64,000 bases of DNA, from NCBI RefSeq assembly GCF_900446695.1, contig NZ_UAVP01000007.1, positions 62,001 through 126,000 of the forward strand. Reading direction: 5' to 3'. Under the pieces are notes generated by a model that saw nothing but the letters and a program-made list of their open reading frames with translations, had not been told where the DNA came from and ran no database searches. Position 1 is the first letter of the stretch, and every line of letters begins with the position of its first letter. This document shows positions 48,091-56,817 of the stretch, one piece after another. The DNA comes from Capnocytophaga sputigena (lineage in GTDB: Bacteria > Bacteroidota > Bacteroidia > Flavobacteriales > Flavobacteriaceae). The translations under genes and the position numbers were made by a program.

Positions 48091-50412
48091 ATGAAAAAAG
48101 AAAACAGCACAAACAGCACCAGTAGCAGCCGCAAGTCTAAAAAAGGACTCAGTGCAGTGGTGAGATGGTTTTGGTATATTTTTATAGCAGGTGTAGTAGG
48201 AGTGATATTGCTCTTTGTATCAGCTTCTTTTGGCTTGTTGGGTGAAATGCCCGACTTCCAGCACTTGGAAAATCCTGAAACCAATTTGGCTACCGAAATC
48301 GTTACAGCCGATGGTAAATCATTAGGGAAATTCTATTTAGATGAAAATCGTACCCCTATTCGCTTCAAAGATTTACCTAAACATTTAGTTGATGCGCTCA
48401 TCGCTACCGAAGACGAACGTTTCTATGAGCATTCAGGGATAGATGTCCGCGGTACACTGCGCGCAATGGTCTATTTAGGTAGTAAAGGAGGGGCTTCCAC
48501 TATCTCACAACAATTGGCTAAACAGCTCTTTCACAAGGAAAAAACCAGAGGGTTAGCGCGTTATACCCAAAAAATAAAAGAATGGGTGATTGCTACTCGC
48601 CTTGAAAAACAATATACTAAGGAAGAGATATTGGCAATGTATTTCAATATCTACGACTTCAATAACAATGCCGATGGCATACGCTCAGCGGCTAAAATTT
48701 ACTTCGATAAAGAACCTAAAAACCTCAAAATAGAAGAAGGGGCAATGTTAGTGGGAATGTTCAAAAACTCTGCCCTCTACAATCCCGTAAAAAATAAAGA
48801 AGGGGTAACCAATCGCCGCAACGTGGTACTCGCCCAAATGGCTAAGAACAACTATATCACTCAAGAACAAAAAGATTCTTTGCAAAAATTGCCATTGAAG
48901 ATTAAGTTTACCCCCGAAAGTCATAATGATGGGATGGCAACCTACTTCCGTGAGTATCTGCGTTCTTATATGAAAACGTGGATTGACCAAAACCCTAAAC
49001 CCGATGGTACTAAACACAATCTTTACCTCGATGGATTGAAAGTCTATACCACTATTGATTCTAAGATGCAGGCTTATGCCGAGGCTGCTGTGAAAGCTCA
49101 TATGAAACAGCTGCAAAAAGCCTTCGATGCCGAGAATAACCCTAAGAAAAATGCTACTTATCCTTTTGTAAAAGTCTCTAAAGAAGAGTATAAAAACCTG
49201 ATGGAGCGCGCGATGAAAAATTCTAATCGCTGGATACATCTTAAATATTTAGGATATTCCGAAAAAGAAATCCGCGAATCCTTTGATAAGAAAGTAGAGA
49301 TGCGTGTGTTCAGTTGGAAAGGTGAAAAAGATACTATTATGACCCCACGCGACTCTATATTGTACTACAAAGCTTATTTGCGTACGGGTATGATGTCTAT
49401 GGAACCTCAAACAGGACATATCAAAGCATGGGTAGGAGGTATCAACTACAAGCACTTCCAATACGATCAAGTGGTACAAGGCGCTCGCCAAACAGGTTCT
49501 ACTTTCAAACCTTTTGTATATGCTACTGCTATCGACCAGTTGCACTATTCGCCTTGTTTGGAACTTCCTGATATCCTAACTTGTGTGGAAGCTAATAAAT
49601 ATGGCAATGTACAAGCGTGGTGTCCGCGTAACTCTACGGGTAATTTCACCGGTAAGATGATGACCCTCAAATACGCTTTGGCAAACTCGGTGAACTCTAT
49701 TACAGTAAATCTAATGGACAAAGTGGGACCTATACCTGTTATCAATTTGGTGCGAAAACTCGGTATCACTTCTAATATACCCGAAATGCCTTCTATAGCC
49801 TTAGGTACTGCCGATGCTACAGTCTTCCAAATGGTAGGCGCTTATGGCACCTTTGCTAATGAGGGTGTATATGTAAAACCAGTGTTGGTAACTCGTATAG
49901 AAGATAAGAATGGTACAGTACTATTCGAGAACACTCCCGAAACTCACGATGTAGTAAGTGCTGAAGTAGCACGTGCAGTGGTAAACTTGATGGAGGGTGT
50001 TACACGTTATGGTTCAGGGGCGCGCTTGCGTACCAAAGGAGCTGAAACTTACAATGCGATTTATAAGAATGTGATGACTGGTTACCCTTATCAGTTTACG
50101 AACCCTATTGCAGGTAAAACAGGAACAACCCAAAACAACAGTGATGGTTGGTTTATCGGTATGGTACCTAACCTTGTTACCGGTGTTTGGGTAGGAGGAG
50201 AAGACCGCGCGATACACTTCCGTACTACTGCCTACGGTCAAGGGGCTACTATGGCACTCCCTGTATTCGGTTATTATATGAAAAAATGCTATGCCGATAA
50301 AGATTTGAACGTTTCTAAAGGTGCTTTCCCAGCTCCTCAAAATATAGAAATCCCTATAGATTGTAGCAAAGAAAAAGAAGGAGGTACAGAAGAGCCCGAA
50401 ATCGATTTTTAG
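48091..50412 (+). CDS. class A penicillin-binding protein (PBP1A)
   Basis: 773 residues. A Ser/Lys-rich cytoplasmic start is followed by one membrane helix (about 25-48). The GT51 glycosyltransferase domain has the catalytic Glu107 in ATEDERFYEHSG and GGASTISQQLAKQLF. The transpeptidase domain has SxxK at Ser470-Lys473 (GSTFKPF), an SVN motif in LANSVNS, and KTGTTQNNSDGWFIG. It polymerises and crosslinks peptidoglycan, and beta-lactams would bind Ser470. It sits next to gldH and the MltD-like gene, in a wall and motility cluster. Confidence 0.95.
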   Translation: MKKENSTNSTSSSRKSKKGLSAVVRWFWYIFIAGVVGVILLFVSASFGLLGEMPDFQHLENPETNLATEIVTADGKSLGKFYLDENRTPIRFKDLPKHLVDALIATEDERFYEHSGIDVRGTLRAMVYLGSKGGASTISQQLAKQLFHKEKTRGLARYTQKIKEWVIATRLEKQYTKEEILAMYFNIYDFNNNADGIRSAAKIYFDKEPKNLKIEEGAMLVGMFKNSALYNPVKNKEGVTNRRNVVLAQMAKNNYITQEQKDSLQKLPLKIKFTPESHNDGMATYFREYLRSYMKTWIDQNPKPDGTKHNLYLDGLKVYTTIDSKMQAYAEAAVKAHMKQLQKAFDAENNPKKNATYPFVKVSKEEYKNLMERAMKNSNRWIHLKYLGYSEKEIRESFDKKVEMRVFSWKGEKDTIMTPRDSILYYKAYLRTGMMSMEPQTGHIKAWVGGINYKHFQYDQVVQGARQTGSTFKPFVYATAIDQLHYSPCLELPDILTCVEANKYGNVQAWCPRNSTGNFTGKMMTLKYALANSVNSITVNLMDKVGPIPVINLVRKLGITSNIPEMPSIALGTADATVFQMVGAYGTFANEGVYVKPVLVTRIEDKNGTVLFENTPETHDVVSAEVARAVVNLMEGVTRYGSGARLRTKGAETYNAIYKNVMTGYPYQFTNPIAGKTGTTQNNSDGWFIGMVPNLVTGVWVGGEDRAIHFRTTAYGQGATMALPVFGYYMKKCYADKDLNVSKGAFPAPQNIEIPIDCSKEKEGGTEEPEIDF

Positions 50413-50440
50413 AGAAACGAAATACTTTTTTGAGCGAATA

Positions 50441-50472
50441 TTTGCGTCTTTGTAATATTTTTAGTAGTTTTG
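50441..50472 (+). promoter_or_regulatory. promoter of the MltD-like gene
   Basis: TTTG (50441-50444), 20-nt spacer, TAGTTTTG (50465-50472), about 50 nt before the ATG. Confidence 0.65.
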
Positions 50473-50521
50473 TCGCCCTTACGATAATAAACTAAAAAAC
50501 ACACTTACATTATTTAAGAAT

Positions 50522-51832
50522 ATGAAACTTGGAAAATATACTCTTACTACCCTCGCTTGCTTGCTTTTAGGTAGTATGCCAATGCAGGCGCAATTCTCTC
50601 AAAAAGACACTATAAATAAGAATCCTAAACGTGAAGGATTACGCAAACTCAACGATAATCCTAACGTAAGAAAATATGATGAAAAATGGCTGAAAGAATT
50701 ATCAAATTCTGATTTGTTCTTTCAGATGAGTGAAGATGTAGCCGCTACCCCTACCGATGTAGATTACAGCGAGTTGCCCACCGAAGTACTCAAAGAACGC
50801 TTGCGCAAGCTCAACGAGAAAACACCTTTTAATGTGGAGTATAATCCCGTATTAGAACAGGTGATCAAATCGTTTTTGAAAAACCGCCGTTCTTCCTTGG
50901 AACGCCTGATGAGCCTCAGTGATTACTATTTCCCAATGTTCGAGCAGGAAATGAGTAACCAGAAAATCCCTCTTGAAATGAAATACCTTGCCATTATTGA
51001 ATCTGCTTTGAACCCTAAAGCGCGTTCACGTGCAGGGGCTACAGGTTTGTGGCAATTTATGTATGCTACGGGTAAAAGCTATGGTTTAGAGGTGAATAAC
51101 TATGTCGATGAACGCAGCGACCCCGTTCGTTCTACTAAAGCAGCAGCCAAATACTTAAACGAACTCTACAAAATATTTGGTGACTGGGATTTAACTCTCG
51201 CAGCCTATAACTCAGGTCCTGGCAATGTAACCAAAGCTATACGCCGTTCTAATGGCAAGACTAACTATTGGAATTTGCGCCCCTATCTTCCTCGTGAAAC
51301 AGCGGGATATGTCCCTGCCTTCTTGGCAACACTCTATATTTTTGAATATGCTAAAGAACACGGCTTCAAACCTCAAAAGCGCGCCAATCACCTTTTCCAA
51401 ACTGATACTATTCGTGTAAAACAAGCAATTCCGTTTAAGGATATAGCCGAAATTACAGGTATGGATGTACAAGATATTCAGTTTTTTAATCCTTCATATC
51501 AGTTAGATGTAGTGCCTTATGTAGAAGGACGTAACTATGCGGTGCGCTTGCCTATTTCAGAGATAGGTAAATTTGTAGCCAATGAACAAGCCATCTACAA
51601 CTATCTAAACGAACAAAAAGCCCAACGCGAACAAATACTTCCAGAAGTAGCTAAAGGAGAACAATATGCAGGAGGTAAATCTACTAAAAAAACGATTTAC
51701 ACGGTGAAAAAAGGCGATAACTTGGGTAAAATCGCAAGTCGCCACGGTGTGAGTATCAATAATCTCAAACGTTGGAACCGAATGAAAAGCAATAAAGTAC
51801 GCGTAGGTCAACGACTTTCTATTTACAAGTAA
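50522..51832 (+). CDS. mltD: MltD-like lytic transglycosylase with LysM
   Basis: 436 residues with a signal peptide (cleavage after MQA, near residue 21). The SLT domain has catalytic Glu160 in LAIIESALNPKARS, GLWQFMYATGKSYGL, and AAYNSGPGNV. A degenerate region (about 290-380) follows, then a C-terminal LysM (KKGDNLGKIASRHGVSINNLKRWNRM). It cleaves the MurNAc-GlcNAc bond with formation of 1,6-anhydroMurNAc, making room for new wall. No lipobox is seen, unlike E. coli MltD. Its neighbours are PBP1A and a UbiA enzyme. Confidence 0.92.
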   Translation: MKLGKYTLTTLACLLLGSMPMQAQFSQKDTINKNPKREGLRKLNDNPNVRKYDEKWLKELSNSDLFFQMSEDVAATPTDVDYSELPTEVLKERLRKLNEKTPFNVEYNPVLEQVIKSFLKNRRSSLERLMSLSDYYFPMFEQEMSNQKIPLEMKYLAIIESALNPKARSRAGATGLWQFMYATGKSYGLEVNNYVDERSDPVRSTKAAAKYLNELYKIFGDWDLTLAAYNSGPGNVTKAIRRSNGKTNYWNLRPYLPRETAGYVPAFLATLYIFEYAKEHGFKPQKRANHLFQTDTIRVKQAIPFKDIAEITGMDVQDIQFFNPSYQLDVVPYVEGRNYAVRLPISEIGKFVANEQAIYNYLNEQKAQREQILPEVAKGEQYAGGKSTKKTIYTVKKGDNLGKIASRHGVSINNLKRWNRMKSNKVRVGQRLSIYK

Positions 51833-51859
51833 TAGAACTTACAATAAAAATTAGACAAA

Positions 51860-52735
51860 ATGAAGAGAAGAGCTTTATTAAAATTATTGGGGCTTTTTTC
51901 GGCAGTGCGAGGCTACAACATCGCAATGGTGTGTGTAGCTCAGTACTTAGCGTCTATCTTCGTACTTTCTAAACAATCTTGGCGAGAAGTCCTCTCCGAT
52001 ACTCACTTGCTAATGTTAGTCATTGCAGGAGCTTTAGCTATCGCAGGAGGGTATATTATCAATGGTTTTTATGACAAAGATAAAGACCTGATTAATAAAC
52101 CTACCCAAACGATGATCAATCATTTGGTAAGTCAGAATACCAAACTTACACTTTATTTTTTACTCAATTTTCTTTCAGTGATTGTAGCGAGTTACGTGTC
52201 GTTTAGGGCAGTAGTTTTCTTTTCGGGTTACATTTTCACTATGTGGCTTTATTCACATCGTATCAAGAAGTTACTACTCTGGGGGAATCTCACTTCGGCA
52301 AGTTTAGCCATTATACCTTTCTTCGCAGTATTTGTGTATTATCGCAATTTTGAAACAGTTATTTTCGCACACGCTTTACTCATTTTTCTGTTGATGCTTA
52401 CCAAAGAGTTCATCAAAGATTTGCAAAATATCAAAGGTGATCTCACACATAACTACGCCACAATCCCTGTGGTCTATGGCGAACGTTTTGCTAAAAAACT
52501 CATCACCTCGAGTATATTGCTCTGCTTTCTGCCTATCTATTGGCTACTCCATAGCTTCGCCATATTCAAACTGACGTACTTTCTCTACTTCACAATACTT
52601 TATTTATTGTTTTTTGTAGCCTTTCTTTGGAAAAGCCAAATCCAACCTCAATACAGAGCTTTACACAATATGCTTAGAGTGATTCTCGTAATGGGAGTCT
52701 TTAGTGTAATATTAGTAAAGCAAATCAATAGTTAA
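51860..52735 (+). CDS. UbiA-family prenyltransferase
   Basis: 291 residues, about eight or nine membrane helices. The first Asp-rich motif is IINGFYDKDKDLINKP (N-x-x-x-D-x-x-x-D) and the second is KEFIKDLQNIKGDLTHNYATIPVVYG. These bind the prenyl diphosphate through magnesium. Bacteroidota homologues are commonly named geranylgeranylglycerol-phosphate geranylgeranyltransferase, but menaquinone or other acceptors are possible and the sequence does not settle it. It follows the MltD gene after 27 nt and is probably in the same transcript. Confidence 0.88.
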   Translation: MKRRALLKLLGLFSAVRGYNIAMVCVAQYLASIFVLSKQSWREVLSDTHLLMLVIAGALAIAGGYIINGFYDKDKDLINKPTQTMINHLVSQNTKLTLYFLLNFLSVIVASYVSFRAVVFFSGYIFTMWLYSHRIKKLLLWGNLTSASLAIIPFFAVFVYYRNFETVIFAHALLIFLLMLTKEFIKDLQNIKGDLTHNYATIPVVYGERFAKKLITSSILLCFLPIYWLLHSFAIFKLTYFLYFTILYLLFFVAFLWKSQIQPQYRALHNMLRVILVMGVFSVILVKQINS

Positions 52736-52774
52736 AAAATAGCATATTGTTTCATTGAGACTTATAATAGACTC

Positions 52775-52860
52775 CTTTCTGGATTGTCCCCCTTCGGGGG
52801 TTCGGGGGCTACCACTCAGGATTGTCCCCTTCGGGGGTTCGGGGGTTCACACCTCGTATT
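52775..52860. repeat. G/C-rich tandem repeat in a 400-nt spacer
   Basis: GGATTGTCCCCCTTCGGGGG (52780-52799) with TTCGGGGGCTACCACTCA is repeated almost unchanged as GGATTGTCCCCTTCGGGGG with TTCGGGGGTTCACA. Each unit is a CCCC-TTCG-GGGG hairpin. An apparent small reading frame through it is an artefact of the repeat. The rest of the spacer (52736-53141) holds two promoters. Confidence 0.75.
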
Positions 52861-52871
52861 TTGCGTTTTTC

Positions 52872-52934
52872 GTCGATAAAATCAGCCTTTCTGTCGATAT
52901 TATTTGCCTAAATCTCTACTTCACCCTACCTTTG
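52872..52934 (+). promoter_or_regulatory. RND operon promoter P1 with a GTCGATA direct repeat
   Basis: TTTG (52903-52906), 20-nt spacer, TACCTTTG (52927-52934). Just upstream GTCGATA occurs at 52872-52878 and 52893-52899, spaced 21 nt or two helical turns, the second ending 3 nt before the -33 element. That is a position for an activator or repressor. No regulator gene is nearby. Confidence 0.55.
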
Positions 52935-53005
52935 CACCATAGTTTTAAAACAGCGTATAGGTCTCATTTTCTAAACTTTAACAAAAGATTAACGCCATTC
53001 CACAC

Positions 53006-53035
53006 TTGCCTATAACTATTTTTGAACTACTTTTG
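53006..53035 (+). promoter_or_regulatory. RND operon promoter P2
   Basis: TTG (53006-53008), 19-nt spacer, TACTTTTG (53028-53035). A 100-nt pyrimidine-rich leader with repeated CCGACTTGT words precedes the ATG. Confidence 0.65.
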
Positions 53036-53141
53036 TCAATAATCCTTATCCTTACCCTCTAACTTCAACCTCATCTACTTTCTCCGACTTGTTAACCCCG
53101 TCCGACTTGTCCTAAAACTAACAACTAATAATTAAAGTATA

Positions 53142-54245
53142 ATGAATAAATTTTTTTTAGCAGCAGCAGCTATCGCATTGGTAGCTTGTAATAATGGAAA
53201 TCAACAGCAACAACAATCAAAAGAACCTGAGGCTTATCCAGTGATTGTAGTAGGTGAACAAAATACGGTTTCTCAACTCTCTTATCCAGTGAATATTGAA
53301 GGTATTGTAAACAGCTCCGTACAAGCCAAAATATCAGGTTATATCACTAAGGTATTAGTAGACGAAGGTCAGGTAGTAACCCAAGGGCAACCCTTGTTTC
53401 AGTTAGAAACTCAAACGCTTAACCAGTCGGCAGCCTCAGCCAAAGCAGCGGTAGAGGTCGCTAAGGTAGAGGTAGATAAATTGGTGCCATTGGTAGAAAA
53501 AAATATTGTGAGTCCCGTGCAATTAGCAACTGCCAAAGCCAACTTGCAACACGCTCAAGCTGCCTACAACGAGGTGGCGAGTAATATTGGTTTTGCTGTA
53601 GTGAAAGCACCTGTAAATGGGGTGGTAGGAGCAATCAACTTCCGCGAAGGCGCTTTAGTAACTGCCAATAATACAGTGCTTACCACTGTTTCTGATGTGA
53701 AAGAGGTATATGCTTATTTTTCAATGAACGAGAAAGAATACCTCGACTTTTTAGCTAACACCGAAGGTAAAACCACTGCCGAGAAACTCAAAAACCTACC
53801 TGAGGCTTCTTTGGTATTAGCTAACGGAAAAGAATATGCCGAGAAAGGTAAAATTCAAGCGGTAACCGGACAAATTGACCCCTCTACGGGTAGCATACAG
53901 TTCCGCGCTACTTTCCCTAATCCTAACAAATTGCTCACTAATGGCAATAGCGGAACCATTAAAATACCCCAACATTTTAGTAACTCACTGGTAATTCCTG
54001 AGGTAGCTACTTTTGAGCAACAAGGAAAAGTATTTGTATACCGTGTAGCCGAAAAAGACTCCTTGCGACAAACCGTTATCACACTTAAAAACCGCGCCGA
54101 TAACTATGCAGTTGTAGAAAGCGGACTTAAAAAAGGTGATACCATCCTCGCTCAAGGTCTCAACAAAGTACATACCGGTACCGTGATCAAACCCCAACCT
54201 ATTTCAATGGAAGAGCTTGTAAAGAAAATACAACCCATCTTTTAG
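53142..54245 (+). CDS. RND efflux periplasmic adaptor, lipoprotein (AcrA/MexA type)
   Basis: 367 residues. The lipobox LVAC puts Cys16 at the lipid anchor, with a Gln-rich tether after it. A lipoyl half (NSSVQAKISGYITKVLVDEGQVVTQGQPLFQLE), a short coiled-coil hairpin, the other lipoyl half (VVKAPVNGVVGAINFREGALV), a beta-barrel and a membrane-proximal domain follow. It connects the RND pump and the outer-membrane channel encoded downstream. First gene of the operon. Confidence 0.94.
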   Translation: MNKFFLAAAAIALVACNNGNQQQQQSKEPEAYPVIVVGEQNTVSQLSYPVNIEGIVNSSVQAKISGYITKVLVDEGQVVTQGQPLFQLETQTLNQSAASAKAAVEVAKVEVDKLVPLVEKNIVSPVQLATAKANLQHAQAAYNEVASNIGFAVVKAPVNGVVGAINFREGALVTANNTVLTTVSDVKEVYAYFSMNEKEYLDFLANTEGKTTAEKLKNLPEASLVLANGKEYAEKGKIQAVTGQIDPSTGSIQFRATFPNPNKLLTNGNSGTIKIPQHFSNSLVIPEVATFEQQGKVFVYRVAEKDSLRQTVITLKNRADNYAVVESGLKKGDTILAQGLNKVHTGTVIKPQPISMEELVKKIQPIF

Positions 54246-54302
54246 TGAAAAGTTGCCCCCCGTCATTCGTCATTCGTAACTCGTCATTTGCCCCTCGTTA
54301 TT

Positions 54303-55220
54303 ATGAAATATTTGTTATTATTACTCTTTTCTCTGCCTCTCACAGCACAAGTTAAGGAATCCCAAGGCGGAGGCATAAAGGATATAGGAAGAATTCCTAA
54401 CGAGCCCCCTCTTTATATTATCGATGGGAAGAAAATTACTAAATGGAGTCTAAAGTTTAAAAAACTTCGACCCAAAGATATAGCCGAAATCTTGGTGCTT
54501 TTTAGAGAAGAAGCTAAAAATCTTTTTGGCAGTAGTGCAAAATATGGAGCGGTATATCTTATCACTAAGGAAACTTTTCGGAAAGCAAAAGCACTTGCTA
54601 ATAATCCTCCCAATAGACGGCTCAACAAGGAAGAGCAACTTTATGCAGAGATTTGGGAATTCTATCAAACCTATCGCCTTATAGTGGTTTCAGGGAAAAT
54701 TACAGATAAACAAGGCAAACCTTTGGCTAATATTAGGGTATATAACAAAGATAGGAATACTGAGACTTATACCGATAGTTTAGGAAATTACACAATTAAA
54801 GCTGATCGCTGGGATATGCTGATGGTGCATTGTTGTACTTCTTGTAAACTGATTACCGATGAAGAGAAAACTCAAGAAATAAATTTTGAGGGGTCATTTG
54901 AAGGTACTTACAAAGAAGCAGAGAAAGCGTATATAGAAGAGATGATAAAGCAGATTCCTCCCAGAGCAATAGCGCAAATTTCAGAGGACTATTGTGCTAC
55001 ACCTCTCTTTGTATTGGATGGTATGCCTATGGACAAGAAGAAGTTCCGAGAGAAAACAAGCAGGCAAAAGATTTCAAAAGAGATTCATTACCTTACTCCA
55101 GCAGCAGCTACAGCTATTTGTTGTTCTGGAGCTATCAATGGGGTATTGGTAGCAGTTACTGAAAAAGCTAAGAAGAAATACGATAAACGACAAGCCCGTA
55201 AAGCTCAGAAAAAACAATAA
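54303..55220 (+). CDS. secreted carboxypeptidase-regulatory-domain protein with receptor-plug-like segments
   Basis: 305 residues from the ATG at 54303, which opens a signal peptide (MKYLLLLLFSLPLTAQ). The body has three recognisable parts: a plug-like stretch (PLYIIDGKKI to SAKYGAVYLITKE), a CarboxypepD_reg beta-sandwich (VSGKITDKQGKPLANIRVY to DSLGNYTIKA), and a second plug-like stretch (PLFVLDGMPM to CCSGAINGVLVAVTEKA). These motifs are known from SusC-type TonB receptors, but there is no beta-barrel. Several Cys (HCCTSC, CC) are unusual. It interrupts an RND operon between adaptor and outer-membrane factor. Function unknown. Confidence 0.75.
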   Translation: MKYLLLLLFSLPLTAQVKESQGGGIKDIGRIPNEPPLYIIDGKKITKWSLKFKKLRPKDIAEILVLFREEAKNLFGSSAKYGAVYLITKETFRKAKALANNPPNRRLNKEEQLYAEIWEFYQTYRLIVVSGKITDKQGKPLANIRVYNKDRNTETYTDSLGNYTIKADRWDMLMVHCCTSCKLITDEEKTQEINFEGSFEGTYKEAEKAYIEEMIKQIPPRAIAQISEDYCATPLFVLDGMPMDKKKFREKTSRQKISKEIHYLTPAAATAICCSGAINGVLVAVTEKAKKKYDKRQARKAQKKQ

Positions 55221-55255
55221 GCGACGACCCAATTTACTATATTTCTATTCTCTTT

Positions 55256-55366
55256 TACACTTTCATCAGACCCGTCTGACTTGTCTGCCCCGTCTGAACC
55301 CCCTAACCCCTGACACCTAACCCCTAACACCTACCCCGTCTGAACCCCTAACCCCTAACAACTAAT
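55256..55366 (+). repeat. CCTAACCCC/CGTCTGA repeat leader before the outer-membrane factor gene
   Basis: From about 55268 to the ATG at 55367 the strand is almost purine-free in stretches and consists of imperfect units CCCGTCTGA and CCCTAACAC. It is an extreme example of the leader repeats found before several genes here. Confidence 0.7.
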
Positions 55367-56764
55367 ATGTACAAAATCATCTATAAATCAGTTGCTATAG
55401 TAACTATAGCCCTTACCCTTACCGCTTGTGCAGGTCGCAAAACTTACGAGTGTCCCAATGTCGTAAATGAAAAACTTTTCCGTACGGATAATATCCCTAC
55501 GGATAGCCTTAGCAGTGCCAATGTATCTTGGCGCAACATCTTCACCGATGCCACTCTCCAGCAGCACATCAGCAAGGCGCTTTCTAACAATCTTGATGTA
55601 CGTGTAGCAATGCAAAGTGTAGTTTCATCACAAGCCTATCTCAAACAAAGTAAAGCTGCTTTTATCCCTACCCTTTTGGTAGGAGCAAACTACACCCGCA
55701 GCACCAACTCTATCAATGCAGCTGGAGGTTTAGGAGAACGTACTTACAACAACCTATTTGATATCACGGGTAGTGCTTCGTGGGAAGCCGATATTTGGGG
55801 CAAACTCTCCGCCCAAAAACGCGCCTCCTATGCCTCTTATTTGGCAACTGTCGAAGCTCAAAAAGCAGTACAGTCCGAAGTGGTAGCAACTTTAGCAACA
55901 GCTTATTACCAATTGTTGATGCTCGACGAACAGAAAAAAGTACTCGAACAAACCATTGAGTTCCGCACCAAAAGTTTGGAAACTACCAAACAACTCAAAA
56001 ATGCAGGTTCTACTACCGAAGTAGCGACCAAACAAATTGAAGCACTCGTGTACAACGCACAAGCACAACTTATTACAATCAACAATAGCGTGTGGGCATT
56101 AGAGAATACCATCTGTGTACTCTTGGGCGAAGAGCCTCATTACATAGAGCGAAGCACCCTTGCCGAGCAACAATTTCCTACTGAATTTCGTCAAGGATAT
56201 GCCGTAAGTTTGCTCGAAAATCGTCCTGATGTGGCACGTGCCGAACTGAACTTGCGCAACGCTTTTGAACTCACCAATGTAGCCCGTGCTGCTTTCTATC
56301 CTACCCTCACCCTCAGCGCTCGTGGCGGTATTAGCAGTACCGAGCTTGATACTTGGTTTTCAGCCAAATCGATGTTTGCTAACTTTATAGCGGGATTGGC
56401 GCAACCTATCCTCAATCGCCGACAAATACGCACTCAGTACGAAGTGCAAAAAGCGGCTCAAGAAACCGCTTTACTCAACTTCAAAAAGGCAATTCTTTCC
56501 GCTGGCAAGGAAGTCTCCGATGCGATGCACCAATTCAACTCTCAAGACGAGTTTATCCAACTCAAAACTAAAGAAATGGAAGCCTATCAAAAAGCTACTG
56601 ATTTCTCTAAACAATTATTCGATAGTGGTATGGTGAATTATTTGGAGGTCATCACTGCCGAAGTAAACCGCCTCAATGCCGAACTTAGTGTAGCCGATGC
56701 ACAATTCACTCGTATGCAGTATGGCATCACCCTGTATAAAGCCCTTGGAGGTGGCTGGAAATAA
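55367..56764 (+). CDS. outer-membrane efflux channel, lipoprotein (NodT/OprM type)
   Basis: 465 residues. A lipobox LTAC (Cys21) is followed by the two OEP repeats of the TolC/OprM fold. Typical blocks include WRNIFTDATLQQHISKALSNNLDVRVAMQSV, ASWEADIWGKLSAQKRASYASYLAT, LLENRPDVARAELNLRNAFELTNVARAAFYPTLTLSA, and FSKQLFDSGMVNYLEVITAEVNRL. It forms the trimeric outer-membrane exit duct for the pump. It is encoded in its proper place ahead of the pump gene. Confidence 0.94.
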   Translation: MYKIIYKSVAIVTIALTLTACAGRKTYECPNVVNEKLFRTDNIPTDSLSSANVSWRNIFTDATLQQHISKALSNNLDVRVAMQSVVSSQAYLKQSKAAFIPTLLVGANYTRSTNSINAAGGLGERTYNNLFDITGSASWEADIWGKLSAQKRASYASYLATVEAQKAVQSEVVATLATAYYQLLMLDEQKKVLEQTIEFRTKSLETTKQLKNAGSTTEVATKQIEALVYNAQAQLITINNSVWALENTICVLLGEEPHYIERSTLAEQQFPTEFRQGYAVSLLENRPDVARAELNLRNAFELTNVARAAFYPTLTLSARGGISSTELDTWFSAKSMFANFIAGLAQPILNRRQIRTQYEVQKAAQETALLNFKKAILSAGKEVSDAMHQFNSQDEFIQLKTKEMEAYQKATDFSKQLFDSGMVNYLEVITAEVNRLNAELSVADAQFTRMQYGITLYKALGGGWK

Positions 56765-56817
56765 TTGGCAAATTAGTAAATTAGCAAATTAAAAAGAAGA
56801 ATCTATAACTTAAACTT

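Noticed and set aside
52755-53015. Open reading frame in the spacer before the RND operon
   Set aside because: It translates the CCCC-TTCG-GGGG repeats and then the promoters; no domain, start context or coding bias.
55256-55366. Telomere-like CCCTAA repeat
   Set aside because: The units are irregular and lie before a start codon inside an operon, so it belongs with the other leader repeats.
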